A stretch of 64,000 nucleotides of DNA, from the NCBI GenBank assembly GCA_028023455.1, contig JAQFVV010006836.1, positions 124,001 to 188,000 of the forward strand, written 5' to 3'. Positions 1 through 11,437 of the stretch are shown piece by piece; within the stretch, counting starts at the first letter, position 1, and the number at the start of each line of letters is the position of its first letter. The notes beneath the pieces were generated by a model, which searched no databases, was not told the origin of the DNA, and saw only the letters and a program-made list of their open reading frames with translations. The DNA is from Epiperipatus broadwayi. Its lineage: Eukaryota > Onychophora > Udeonychophora > Euonychophora > Peripatidae. A program made the translations under genes and the position numbers.

Positions 1-573
1 CTCTTTCCAAAGACCTGTTGTTATTGCAGAAATCATTGTCATGTGACTTATATGTGACATATGAGTGCAAATGCAATGCAAAGACTGTAATGCCATCTAG
101 TCAAGGTAGGCCAGATTAAAAAATAAAAAGAAAAAAAATCTTTCTAATGCAAAACTATAAATCTTGAACTTATCAGTCATTAAAAATCCAGACTCTAAAT
201 TGTTCCAGAAAATAATTTTAACTGTAAACATTTGTGATAGATCCATGGCATCAAATGATATTGGAGGTGTGGTGTCCACAGTGTGACATAAGAATTGGAT
301 TTCATTAATAGAAAATAGTAAAAATTGTCCTAAACTAATGGAAATATCAACAAATAATGCTAAAGATATCAATGGGAAAACCATTGTAATAGTGAAAACT
401 GTTATTATATTAGTGAAAATAAATAATGGAAAAATTAAATCCTCTATATATACAAACTCTATTATAAGTAAAAAAAAAGGCATAAGAAACAAAATTATTT
501 TTGAAAAAATATATAGGTCAAATAGTCTGGGAATAAACATGGGGAAATTAGCCTGTATCTATCTATTGATTTC
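1..573. other. AT-rich sequence, no gene recognised
   Basis: An open frame runs antisense at 97-540, but it is an F/I/L-rich translation of A/T-rich DNA with no domain. The part next to 574 may be further decayed gag of the Ty3/gypsy relic that follows; I could not align it. Confidence 0.5.
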
Positions 574-1620
574 ATGAGGGAGCAAAAACTCCGGCAGTGC
601 AATTATAGTAGATGCCTTTTGCCAGAGATTTCAAATAATAAAAATCCTAAGTGCACTAGTAAAAAAGAGGATACTGACACTTGTAGAAAATGCAAAGTGA
701 AACATTTCTGTAGCAGTTACCAACAAACTCAAATTTGCACATATTGGAATTGTAGAATAATGATAAATAAGATCCTAGTTAAAAGTCCCAAACCATTCCA
801 AATATAAGAGAAATGTTAGCAAGTTTGGAAGGAGCAAACTTTTTGCAAAACTTGAATATCACCTTACATCAGATACTCATAATAACAAACAAATTTATTA
901 TCTACTATCACCTATAAAGCCCTATTTTGATTTAACCATTTGTTTTTGCTATAACTTACAACTCCAACATCTTATAAATGAAAGAGATTTTCTATTTAAA
1001 ATAATGGATGGAGTAGTCCTGCATTCTGATTATGTTTTAGAAACACAATACTAGAAGAGTAATTATGAAAAAGTTTATTTATGATTGGTTGCCTAATCTT
1101 AGAGCTAAATTAAATTCCACTCAAGGTGTATAGAGTGCTATTGAAATCAATTTTCTATTCTATATTAATTCTGGGAAAAATGTAAAATCTGACTCAGAAA
1201 AGGTTAAAGCAATCAAAAACACACAGATGTTGAGGATATAGAGAAGTTGCATGCTTTTCTTGGTCAGCTTCTTTCTATCAATTACTGTGAAAATGATGAT
1301 GTCTTTGGAAGAAGCGACATGGAAGTGCTTTTTAAGACACTAAAATACTTTTGATATCAAACCAATTATTCATTCATTTTTATAATAGGTTAGATGTAAC
1401 AATAATGAGAGATGTATTAAATTATAAAACTGGAGCAATGTTTAAACATCCCAATTGAAAATAGTGTAAACCCATTTGGATTTATATCTAAAACAAGGTC
1501 CAAAGTTGAAAAGAATTATAACCAATTGGACAAGACAGTAATAGCAATTGCACATATATATATATTATAATGATCCAGAATAAGAGACTTAATGTAATCT
1601 GCACTACAGGACGCCATCTA
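574..1620 (+). pseudogene. Ty3/gypsy retrotransposon relic: gag zinc-knuckle, RT and RNase H fragments
   Basis: A decayed gag-pol piece read in several frames. An open frame at 574-804 ends in a Cys/His cluster (CRKCKVKH followed by CTYWNC), resembling the double zinc-knuckle of Ty3/gypsy Gag. Protease and RT fingers are missing. From about 814 comes a match to the RT 'L-G-A-F-LD' block (LEGANF), then near 1005 MDGVVLHSDYVLE, matching the region of the catalytic DD box with the aspartates degraded. Near 1170-1290 SGKNVKSDSEKVKAI and HAFLGQL match the conserved RT thumb, and near 1490-1550 NPFGFISKTRSKVEKNY matches the start of RNase H. The block order is that of Ty3/gypsy Pol. No LTRs were found. 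Frameshifts, stops and a lost protease make it inactive. Confidence 0.72.
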
Positions 1621-3955
1621 GGCATTTGAACCTAGAAAATTTATATAGTAGGCAGATACGTAAGTTTAAAAAAAAATAATTTTTTTTTTATTGGTTGATT
1701 TCAGTCATTAGCTCATTGTCACTAGCTCAGTGGAACAGCAGAGATATATATTTTATAATAAATTCTTATCTATGAATAGATTAAAATAAGCCACTGCCAG
1801 TAATTAACACATAGACATTTATTTACGCACATATATATAACATTTAGCTTTATTCTTTTAGTATATTTACATTTTTAAAATTTAATATTATTTTTAACTT
1901 TTATTTTAAATTTTAATTTATATTTTAATTTTTATAAGTTCACACAGATGGATTTATAAAAGTTTGTTTTATAATGTTGAGTATAGATCGGTTACACAGA
2001 TTACGCGGTCAAAAACATTTCAAAACAAATATAAACGATCAAAATATAGAGTCATTGGTGGAATTGCAGAGGGAAATTCATAAGAAACCCAATGGCATTC
2101 ATCATAAGATGCCACATTGACACCAATAACTTAAAAGACATCCGAAATAAATACATCTTAGATACTCACCGTAAGGTATCAGTATTTACCGAATTTCTAT
2201 ATATTTTGATCAAATATGAAAATCAAAAACACAATTAGCCGATAATGAACCCATGCAAGCGTCTATACCCAATTTAAATTTAATGCATTTTTATTTAGAG
2301 TGTTGAGTATGAATAGACTACATAGATTGCATTTGAAAAGAAAATATTTTATCCTTTATTTAACCTTAGGCCAAAAGTTCGCAGTTAAACCAACATCAAT
2401 CTACCTGATATATCGATGTGTTCAATGTAATACAAATACGACAGCACAAATAGGTTAAGAGAAGAAATTGTCTCTCATCAGATAGGAATACTACATCTAT
2501 CTGCCGATAAGAGCAATATAAAAAAAACTCCATAGGAAGGAACTGCGGTCTCCACCTTATAATTCCTTCAATAGGCAAAACGAGTGTGTGGCGTATAATA
2601 GCGATTCTGCCCATAGCGAACCTCATACTACATCTACTAATTACACCAATATATCTAATCCATTGACCTAATTCAACTACGGAACGAATAACCTAAGATT
2701 ACCCTCCCCTAATAAAATTTTACAAATCTATATAGCCATTCACGCCTGACTTAAGTTTAACATTTATATAATTTAATTTAACGAAAAACAGAAATCATAA
2801 TAAAAGCTTAAAAGAACAAAAAAAAATAAATGGAAATGATTTTACAAAAGAAATACATCCAATTAAAATTACTTATTAATAAATAAAGTTGGTCAGATAG
2901 GATTCTATTGCAATTATTTTAAATACGGAAAGTTTTTAATTTAATGTTCATGAATTATCTAAAGTTCTTACAGTTTTAAAAGGTCCATAATTTGTAGTTG
3001 TTTGTAATTTTGGAATGGAAATTCCCATGCCATCCTGAAGATATTGGTATTCAGTTAGCCATTGTTTTTTTTATTTATCCGGAGGTCTTTTACTTTAGCT
3101 GGTCCCTAATGTAGAAAACGATCGGTCATTTCTTTTTCTTTCTTTTTTTATAACCACTGAAGATATTGAAAGTGCGTCTTTCAATCCCTTCACCTTCAAT
3201 TCTCCGACTTAACACATATCTGTCCTCTCTTAATAATAATTATTCACTCAATAACTATTTTGTTTCCAAACTTTTTCTTTTATATGTAACTTTAGGATCC
3301 AATGGACATTACATCATCAATGATGATGATCCTTCCGTTGAGGTCCAATTTCCTGATGGATTTTTTTCATTGGCCATTAGTTTCTATTGTTTTCCTATCT
3401 GACTGTTGCTTATACATTTAAATGCCCAAGGGCTAGTTCAATTGGAGTAATTAAATTAATCATTTCCATTTTTTCAATAACATTAATTAATTTGTTTTGT
3501 ACAAACTTAGATATATTTTTATCTTTAAATCTTTACTGACAATTTAGTTTTAAAATACTTTTTCTTTTTTTTAATAAAGTTTCTTTTTTTTTAAATTTCT
3601 CATCTGTGTGATTTTAAATATATATGAGTTTAGTATAGAATTTTAATTTTCAATTTTTAATTCTTAAAAAAGAAGTTTTATTTACGAACTTTTATTTTTT
3701 TCATGTTTAATAATAAAAAAAAAAAATGTAATGTCATATGTGCCCATTACAATATATATATATATATATTAAACTTTCCTTCCAGTTGTTCTTCCAACAC
3801 ATTTCTCTAGCTTACCCTACCTTCTCTTTCTACCCTCTACTATACTATCTCAATAATAAACCATCAATTATAATAACAATAAAGTATAAGACTCTTTATG
3901 GAGTTTGAGACTTGCTAAATATTAAAACATAAGATAGACTTTAGGGATGATTACA
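1621..3955. other. AT-rich spacer with a short direct repeat
   Basis: A similar motif (TGTTGAGTAT, then CACAGATT or CATAGATT) occurs at about 1975-2010 and 2300-2332, each followed by unrelated AT-rich sequence; it may mark two copies of an unknown repeat. A TAGCTCAGTGG box-A-like string at about 1722-1732 has no matching box B. An open frame at 3166-3399 has no recognisable domain. TA runs lie near 3752-3770. Confidence 0.4.
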
Positions 3956-3959
3956 AGAG

Positions 3960-4645
3960 AGTGGTTTTAACATTGAGAAATTTGCAGTGATCAGGGAAAA
4001 TAACAAGGTTTTGTATAATAAATTTATCAATATGAAATATCCTAAAGAACTACTTCTATCTAAGAAAAAAAATAGTCAGTTGATAAACTTACCACTGGTT
4101 CTTACCTTCAATAATGATTTATCTAATATTAACCATAGGACACTTAGGGATAGACTTGTAAGGACAGTTTTTGGCACTAATTTTGTGTCAGGATAGGGAT
4201 GTTTTCATGTGAGAATAAGAGATGTCTTGCATGCAAACATATTATTGTTACAAAGATGGTGCAGAGAGGTGCCATTCATGGTTTTAAATGATATATCCCC
4301 AACTATGTCAATCGTAAAAGTATAAACTTGGTATATTTAATAGAATGTAATAGATGTTTGAGTTATTACATAGGTGAGTCAGCAAACAGTCTACATATTA
4401 GAATGACCAACCATAGATTTGATGTTTTACATAATAATGAAGGTAGACCAGTTTCTAAACATTTTAATTTATCTGATCACTCAATTGATGATTTAAGAGT
4501 GGTTACACTGGAAGATAATTTTTTTTCTATGAGAGAAAGAAAACAGAAGGAGAGTTTTTTTATTTTTAAATTTAAGACATTACATCCTCATGGGATCAAT
4601 GTGAATATAGGTAGTATCACACCTTTGAATTACTTGGTTTCCTAG
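3960..4645 (+). pseudogene. Penelope-like element, C-terminal part with GIY-YIG endonuclease (copy 1)
   Basis: The 3' end of a Penelope-like retroelement ORF. 3987-4193 encodes the stretch between RT and endonuclease (ends LRDRLVRTVFGTNF). A frameshifted bridge holds a Cys-x-x-Cys-like segment near 4224. 4328-4642 encodes the GIY-YIG module: VYLIECNRC, YYIGESANSLHIRMTNH, then SKHFNLSDHSIDDLRV and a Lys/Glu-rich helix. PLEs use this endonuclease for target-primed insertion. The RT domain is absent here, so the copy is 5' truncated and dead. A hammerhead-like motif lies about 390 bp downstream, which fits the known presence of such ribozymes in PLE terminal repeats. Confidence 0.78.
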
Positions 4646-5032
4646 GGATTTGTTTTCTAGATAATTATTTTATAGATGGACTAGCACGAAGTGGAATAAA
4701 TATAATATATATATATATGTATAAGATATATATGTATATAGTAAAATACATATAGTAGAATATTTATATAGTTTTTTTGGTGTGTACATATATAATAGTA
4801 TATTTTTATTGTTTTTTGATATATTTTAATATATAATAATAATGTATGTATAGTTTTAGTTTTTTAAAATAAGTTGTTTGTGAAAGAATTTTTTTAGTAT
4901 TTTTTATACAAAGTTTTGTAAATATATATTATACAAAGTTTTTAAAGATTTTTAGCTTATAGGAATTAGTTTTGTTATCTGATACGTAATTGTCTGTAAT
5001 ATTTTAGTGCTTAAATTCTGAAAATAGCCATT

Positions 5033-5078
5033 TTGCTTTCTGATGAAAACCAGTCTGCTGGTTGAAATATTAAAGCAG
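5033..5078 (+). ncRNA. Hammerhead-ribozyme-like motif 3' of PLE copy 1
   Basis: Core CTGATGA (5040-5046) is followed by a perfect 6-bp stem II (AACCAG, loop TCTG, CTGGTT), then GAAA. The flanks TTGCTTT (5033-5039) and AAAGCAG (5072-5078) pair as stem I (6 bp plus a G-T pair). Stem III is only A-T across a 2-nt gap, so it is minimal. Position after a PLE fits known PLE hammerheads; activity is untested. A weaker CTGAAGA...GAAA string lies at 3157-3171, upstream of the same element. Confidence 0.55.
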
Positions 5079-5279
5079 TTTTATAGAGAAGTAATTCTGT
5101 GTTTTTATTATATTTTTAATTTTTCCTTTAGTTAGTTGTATATTTATTATTTTCATATATATATATATTGTAATCCAAACAAAAAGACATTGGCTAGCTA
5201 TCAAAGGTTATATGAACAGACACTATATAACATGGATTTTTAAAACACCAGTATATGACTCCTCTCATAGATAATACCA

Positions 5280-5610
5280 CAGCTAAATATAATTATTTAA
5301 AATACAAATGTTCTTTTATATTTCAAAATATGTTATCTTAGTTTTTAAAATATCTATCTCAAATATTGGTTCTTTTATAAGGTTAAAATATCTTGATCTC
5401 AAATATAGATTCTTTTGAATTTTAAATATTTTATTTCATGTTTTAAAATATATTTATCCTAAATATAGGTTATTTTCAATCCTAAATATTTTGATTTCAG
5501 ATATAAGTTTTTTACAAGTTTAAAATATCTTGACCTCAAATAAGTTTAAAATACCTTGATCTAAGGTAAAAGTTCTTTTACATGTTTAAAATATCTTGAT
5601 CTTAGGGATC
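5280..5610. repeat. Degenerate minisatellite, unit about 45-60 bp
   Basis: Repeated modules of the form TTTAAAATATCTTGATCTCAA (with variants) plus ATATAGGTTCTTTT recur about six times with drift in length. No coding potential. Confidence 0.55.
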
Positions 5611-6640
5611 AAATACAGAATAATATGCACTTGGAACAATTAATGGTAATACTTTAACCTCTTAACAAAAATATGGTGGTTATTATTTAAGCTAGACATA
5701 GAACATTTGACTCTCCTTTTAGTTTATTTTGGAATCTTAGTATTTTTAAAAAAGCAGAAATGTAATTACATAATAACAGAGTACTCAAATACTTGAGTAA
5801 TATATAATTGGTAATTTGAAAACATTTCTAAATACTTTACAATTATTTAAATATAACCATTTCACTTCTACCGACTATAAAATACAGAAATGTTATATTT
5901 TCTGATGCAAATTTGAAGAACCAATGTCAAAATAATGTAGAAGGCAGTAAGAAGGGCATCTTTTATGCTGCCAACTACATACCAAATGCATTTGAAATGA
6001 AGTAAATAATATAACATTTATCTTTAAAGAATGCAGGCTGAGTAATTAAATAATTATTAAGCAAAATGAATGTATAAATACTAGGTGACCATTGAAATGT
6101 ACTCTTAAAAATAATTATTAATGTAAATTTTATTAAAGTAGATTTTCTAATAAATAGATGAGTTAATGCAATGATATTATGATGGCAATGAAATAAAAAT
6201 GTATTTAATCAATAATAAAAATATTTATTTACAATAATTATTATTATTTCTTTTAATGTCATATACTATATTCACAAATATTAACAACTTTATATATTGG
6301 TGTACCTTTCCTAAAACCATTTCTACTATTTTATCATATAAGTTATATTCACTACCATTGAGTCTTCTTATTCAGCAAATACAATCTTTATTTACAAACA
6401 GTACCCATAAAGTAAAACAATATACCTCTAAGCCTTTGTCCAGGCTACTAGGAGATATTGTACATTTTCTTAATCAAAAACAGTATTAAAAATCAAGATA
6501 TGCGTACTAAATGTTAATATGATAGTAACAAATATTTTGCAATACAAAACACAACAATTTTGATGATATTAGTAAAGTTTATAAATATGCTTTAAATCTA
6601 TTTACGAATTACGTGGCGTAATGGAGGTTTATAATTTATA
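5611..6640. other. AT-rich spacer
   Basis: Nothing recognised. The open frame at 6256-6486 lacks a domain and reads as chance AT-rich translation. Confidence 0.4.
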
Positions 6641-7720
6641 ACGTTTGTGGACTTTTTTGAAGAGTAATCTTAATTCACAAGAAATAAAAAAAATAAAAAA
6701 TTTAACTAGTTTATGTATCTATATTGAAAAAATGAAAGGCCAATTAACTTATTTAAATAATTGCAAATTATACAAAGTAATTCCGCATGCTTGTAAAATT
6801 ACGATAAAAAATAATAAAAAGATATCTGATGACTTGAAATTAAAAATGAAATTAAAAATTATATTCTTCAAATTTTTATAGACGAAAAATATGGTATATT
6901 AAATAAAAATATTTGTAGATTTAAATTTTTTAAAAAAGATATTAAATAATTATTAGTAAAAATAAATAAATGGGAATATTTCAACGTATTTTTTAATAAT
7001 TACAGGAACAAATGGAATCATCGTATAATTATTAAATATAATAAAAAAATGAACAAAGATGATAAATAAATATTGGACAAAAAATTAGAATAGGAATTTT
7101 AAAGCTCAAGAATTTTATAAGTTCATAGATTATAATGAGGAACAGCAGAATAATTTCATAAATCTAACGTCAATTAAATTTTCTAAAGAACAAAACGTGT
7201 TATTGAGTAAAGGACCGTCTTTTATAAAGATATTAATAAGAAGATTGTTACTGAATTACCAAATATATCAGTTGATGATAAAAAGAAAATTAATTGTTTA
7301 TTAAATAAACTTTTATGAAAAGAAAATTACTTATAAAGACTATAAATATAGGAAGGAGTATTGTTACGAATATTAAGAAGATCTGTGATTGTGAAAGGAT
7401 TACCATTTGTAAAGCGGATAAAGCAAATATATGTTGTCATGTATCGTAAAGATTATAGACAGAATAGAAGATGAAATAAATAAAGAAGGATATGGTAAAT
7501 TATTAAAAGATCCAACTACAGAGATAAAAAACAAATATTTAAAACTACTCAATAAAATGAAAGATTATAAAATTATAGATATAAATGAATATAAATTATT
7601 GTATTCTTCTTCATATAAAAATCCATATATTTTTACAAGGGTTAAAACTCATAAAAATAAGAACCCATTGAGGCTGTTATTTAATTTTAGTAATTTTATT
7701 TTACAGAAGTTTTTTAAGTA
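6641..7720 (+). pseudogene. Penelope-like element copy 2, segment 1 (N-terminus to early RT)
   Basis: First of three parts of one interrupted PLE ORF. Near 6735-6795 is KGQLTYLNNCKLYKVIPHA, matching the PLE N-terminal 'L-x-FL-x-x-C...IP' segment. LLSKGPSFIK (about 7200-7230) and ICKADKAN (about 7402-7428) match the conserved 'LSKG' and 'ADKG' blocks before the RT. The open frame 7431-7720 continues with KDPTTEIKNKYLKLL and the RT entry block (IFTRVKTHKNKNPLR). Many stops and frameshifts. It is cut at 7720 by a TIR element and resumes at 8729. Confidence 0.75.
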
Positions 7721-8726
7721 CACCTGGGTCTCATTTTATGTGATAGATAGGTGCCTCAGAAAACATGCGCAAAAGAAATCACACAAAAATAGACGTAACT
7801 TACCTTGAAAAAGGGAGGATACAGGCTTTGATTTTTCAAAAATCGCATAAAAGCAAAGCGCCAACATAAAATTACTTTAAAATTCGCACAAAAAAAATAA
7901 GGAAATAAAATATGGCTAATAAAAAATTTCAAATTTGAAAAAAATTGATACAAGATAAACTTTTTTTAACTATAATATTTAATTTTATTCAAAACAATAT
8001 ATTTTTATGCATAATTTACAGTACAGTAATTGACATTTTTTTATACATGTTTTAATTATTATTGCTACTTGCCGATAAACAGGTTCGTTTGCAAACTGGT
8101 CGAAAATCAGATTCTTCACAAGAAGAAATACAACTAGCGCCAACTTCACTCTCATGTTGTGTTAATGGTTTTCTGGTGACAACATAATTAGTAATTAATC
8201 TTTGAGACAATGATTTTATTACTTGTTTATGAAGCTCATGATATCCAGACATACAACCATTTAGCTCTTGTTGGAATTTAAGAGCACGTTCGTGATTAGT
8301 GTCATTAATAAAAAAATAATTAAAAATAAACTTGGGGACACTAAATGATTAATAATTGATTACGTTCTTTTTTAAAAAGCAAAAACAGAATGTGATTTAA
8401 AATGCAAAATTAACACGCACAATGTTTGAACAAATTTACATTATAATCTTGTAAAATTTAATGTGGGTATACATAAAATGTGGAAATCATGATTTTAATT
8501 TCATTATTGCATAAAATCTTATTATTATAAAGCACTGAAAATATTGAAATTACTAAGATGAAAGTCGAATTCCAATAATGTGCTATTACTTTCAATATGA
8601 CATAAGTGCGTGAAAATTTATTATTTAAAGTAATAGTGCATTATCGAAGTTCGACTTCCGAAGAAATAGGAATTGTGTAACTTGAAAATCACGTTAAATA
8701 AATCAGCATAAAACAAGACCCAGGTG
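7721..8726. mobile_element. 1,006-bp TIR element (TA target) inserted in the PLE
   Basis: The left end CACCTGGGTC TCATTTTATG (7721-7740) is the inverted complement of the right end CATAAAACAAGACCCAGGTG (8707-8726) at 18 of 20 positions. TA dinucleotides at 7719-7720 and 8727-8728 would be the target duplication, fitting a Tc1/mariner-type or other TA-specific DNA transposon. The PLE reading resumes directly on the far side, which confirms the boundaries. A 66-codon antisense frame (8052-8252) is the only notable ORF and is not recognised, so the element looks non-autonomous. An internal imperfect inverted repeat lies at about 8561-8595 and 8626-8660. Confidence 0.75.
8561..8660. repeat. Internal inverted repeat of the TIR element
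   Basis: Arms GTCGAATTCCAATAATGTGC on the left and the complement of GCATTATCGAAGTTCGAC on the right extend to about 30 bp with a few mismatches and are separated by about 30 bp. It could be a nested smaller palindromic insertion or an internal hairpin. Confidence 0.5.
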
Positions 8727-9597
8727 TATATAAATAAATGCATAACAGGTGTTTTAGAATATGGTGAATGTTCTATAAAGAATGCAGATTGTATTATTAA
8801 TAAACTGAATAGTATAAAATTAAATAGGAATCAAAGTATTTTTACAATGGTTATTGAAAAAATGTATCCAAGTATTCCAAGACTTAAAAGTATAGATATA
8901 TTAATAAAAAATTTAAGTAAATATGTAAATGATATAAATATAATAAATATTATTGAAGAGAGTTTAAAATTAATACATAATAGTTTATATTTTAAATATA
9001 ATAATGAATTTTGGAATATATATGAGGAATGGGTTATGGGTTGTGCAATTAGTGGGTTAATATCATCAATATTTATAAATGAACTAGAAAATATTGTAAT
9101 TAAAAAAAGGGTAATTAGTCAAAAAATAATACATTATTCTAGATATGTTGATGATATTTTAATTAATGGTAATAAAAGAGCAATGAATAATATTTATAAT
9201 GAGTTTAATAATAATATATACATATAATTAAATTTACAAAACTAGAATTTGAAGATAAAATTAAATATTTGGATATAGAAATTAATAGAGATAAAGATAA
9301 AATTAATTTAAAACATTTTATTAAAGAACATATATTAAGAAAAATTATTCATGTAGATTCATAACAAGGATGAGTACAAAAATTAGCAGTTATTAAAAAT
9401 TTTAAACATAAGAATGATAAATATAATATAGATAAAAGTATAGCTCAGTTACAATAGAATAAATTTATTCAATTATATAAAGATTATGGATATAATCCTA
9501 AAACTATTAAAAATATATTTTTTAATTCTAAAAAATCTATAGTGAATGATAAGATTTCTGAAAAAATAATGGTATTGATAATGGTAATAATGAATAA
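8727..9597 (+). pseudogene. Penelope-like element copy 2, segment 2 (RT catalytic core and thumb)
   Basis: Continuation of the PLE RT. The open frame to 9224 contains FTMVIEKMYPSIP (the position of the usual 'FDVxxLxTxxP' block, with the aspartate replaced), LYFKYNNEFW, VMGCAISGLISSIFINELE (the 'GTAMGSPLSP' block, altered), and the catalytic box YVDD at 9144-9155. After a frameshift FEDKIKYLDIEINRDKDKI matches the conserved 'L-x-FLD-x-x-x-x-R' segment (about 9245-9305). Replacement of the first catalytic aspartate and loss of the PLSP motif mark it as inactive. It ends at the LINE insertion. Confidence 0.78.
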
Positions 9598-9600
9598 AAA

Positions 9601-10238
9601 AATGGATTAGAATTTCATATTATCCTAGGATATATAATGACACTTCTGTTGAAGATGTGACTGCTCATTTGAAAAATGTTTTAGATATAAATAGTGTGTG
9701 TTATAAACTGAATACAAAATCTAAAAAATATTCTTCATTTTATTTATCTATAGAGGAATCTGAATCTGATAAAGTTTTGGTTGGTAACGTTTGGCCTTTG
9801 TCAGCAGTCATATTGCCCTTCTATGGAGATTTAAAATATTTAAGAAATTTTAATGTTGATAGTACACAGGATAATGCTATATTAAATATTAATAAGATTA
9901 TTGAAGAAAAGACAGAAGATATTATATTGACTGATAATGTTGATGAAATTAGCACTATAGTGCAATATATAAATTTGCAAAATAACCTGTGTAATAAATA
10001 CGCTCTTCATGAATGTTATTATCAAAATGTTCGTGGTCTTAGAACTAAGACAACTGATTTTAAATTTGAATTGTTATTAAATGAATATGATATTATCTTT
10101 TTAACAGAGACTTGGTTAAAAGAAGAAATTGATAATATTAGTATATTTGATGATAGGTATTGTGTGTATAGATGTGGTAGAAATTATAATTATGAAACAA
10201 GAGGAGGTGGTACTTTGATTTCTATTAAAAAGACATAA
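9601..10238 (+). pseudogene. LINE ORF1 C-terminus running into AP endonuclease N-terminus
   Basis: Open from just after 9594 to 10238 without a stop. The first part (IYNDTSVEDVTAHL through SSFYLSIEE and WPLSAVILPF) resembles the C-terminal domain of LINE ORF1 proteins. From about 10010 it reads CYYQNVRGLRTK, then DIIFLTETWL and RGGGTLI, which are the first three conserved blocks of exonuclease-endonuclease-phosphatase enzymes, with the Asn and Glu that bind metal present. ORF1 and endonuclease normally lie in separate ORFs, so this fusion may come from loss of the ORF1 stop. The frame breaks at 10238. Confidence 0.75.
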
Positions 10239-10240
10239 AG

Positions 10241-11437
10241 CATAGACAGATAATTATTAATGGTAATTATATTGAATCTTGTTGGATTGAAGTTAGTTTA
10301 AAAAATAAAAATAAAATATTGTTAGGTACTATATATCTTCGACCTACTTTGTCAATGAATGATTTAGATGCATATTTAGTTAAGGTTGAGGATATATTGG
10401 TGAAATATAAATATGATATTATTATAGTTGGGGATTTTAATGAAGCTGATTACTCAAGACATAGTAATAAGAATGTTGATAATAGTAAACTTTATAGATT
10501 AAAAATTTTTGTTGAGTTGGTTAGTTTAATTCAACTTAATAGTATTATTAATTTTAGGGGTGGTATGTTGGATTTATTGTTTAGTACTAAGAATGATTTG
10601 AAGTGCAAAGAGGCTGATCAAGCTCTTTTGCCCCCTGATCCTTATCATCCACCTTTGGAATTTGTAATAGATAGTTCTCATGAACATATAAAGCCTATGG
10701 TAAATAGTACGAGAGATTACAAACATGGTGACTATTATGGCCTTTATAAAGCTTTTGAGGACATTGATTGGAATGTAATTTTGATGGAAAATGATCCAAA
10801 TATAGCGGCAAATAATTTTGTTGGTATAGTTCAAAATTGTCTAGATCAATATATTCCTGTTAGGCATTATTTAAATACTAATAACAAATATCCTAAATGG
10901 TTTTCTAGGGAATTGTGTAAGGGCTTAAATAGAAAGCACAAATATCATAGGTTATATAAACTAACTAATGATAAAGAATTGTATAAGAAATTTAGTGGTT
11001 TGCGTGCTTATACTAAAATTCTTATGAAAAGAGATTATAATAATAATTTAAATAGAGTTGAAGAAAATTTTAGGAATAATCCACAAATGTTTTGGAATTA
11101 TATAAAAGATCTTAATATTGTTGGAAGTAAAAGTTGTAGATATAATGTAATTAGGCCTTCTATGGATGATCTAGTCAATCATTTTACTAATATGTACTTA
11201 GATACTTCAAGTAATGATAATATGGTTGATATTAAATTTAATAAAGAGAGTTTTTGGAATATAGATGTTAATAAAATTGCAATTCCTGAAGTGTTTACTG
11301 CAATTTCTAAACTTAAATCAAAATCTTCTATGGGATATGATAATATTCCTAATTTTATTATCAAGGGTTGTGCTGAATGTTTGGTAGCACCATGCATTAT
11401 ATCATTAATTTATCAATTGAGAAAACTATTATTCTGA
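10241..11437 (+). pseudogene. LINE ORF2: AP endonuclease C-terminus and start of reverse transcriptase
   Basis: Homology resumes in another frame after 10238; the open frame proper is 10319-11434 (372 codons, the longest in the window). IIIVGDFNE (about 10417-10443) is the catalytic 'GDFN' block, and DPYHPPLEF (about 10636-10662) the C-terminal His block. A Trp/Lys-rich linker (PKWFSRELCKGL, NNPQMFWNYI) and the RT entry block (KSKSSMGYDNIPNFIIKGC, about 11307-11367) follow. This frame is well preserved compared with the RT after it, so decay is uneven. It ends at a stop at 11435; homology continues out of frame. Confidence 0.82.

Noticed and set aside
97-540. 147-codon antisense open frame
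   Set aside because: Composition is F/I/L-rich as expected from A/T-rich DNA; no domain, and a retroelement relic starts on the opposite strand next to it.
1715-1770. TAGCTCAGTGG as a tRNA gene
   Set aside because: Fits box A only; no box B or cloverleaf in the next 80 bases.
9591-9597. TGAATAA as certain target-site duplication of the LINE
   Set aside because: Matches 12875-12881 but overlaps the LINE's own TTGAATTGAA tail; kept only as a candidate.
10574-10834. Antisense frame within the LINE
   Set aside because: Shadow of the well-preserved endonuclease frame on the plus strand.
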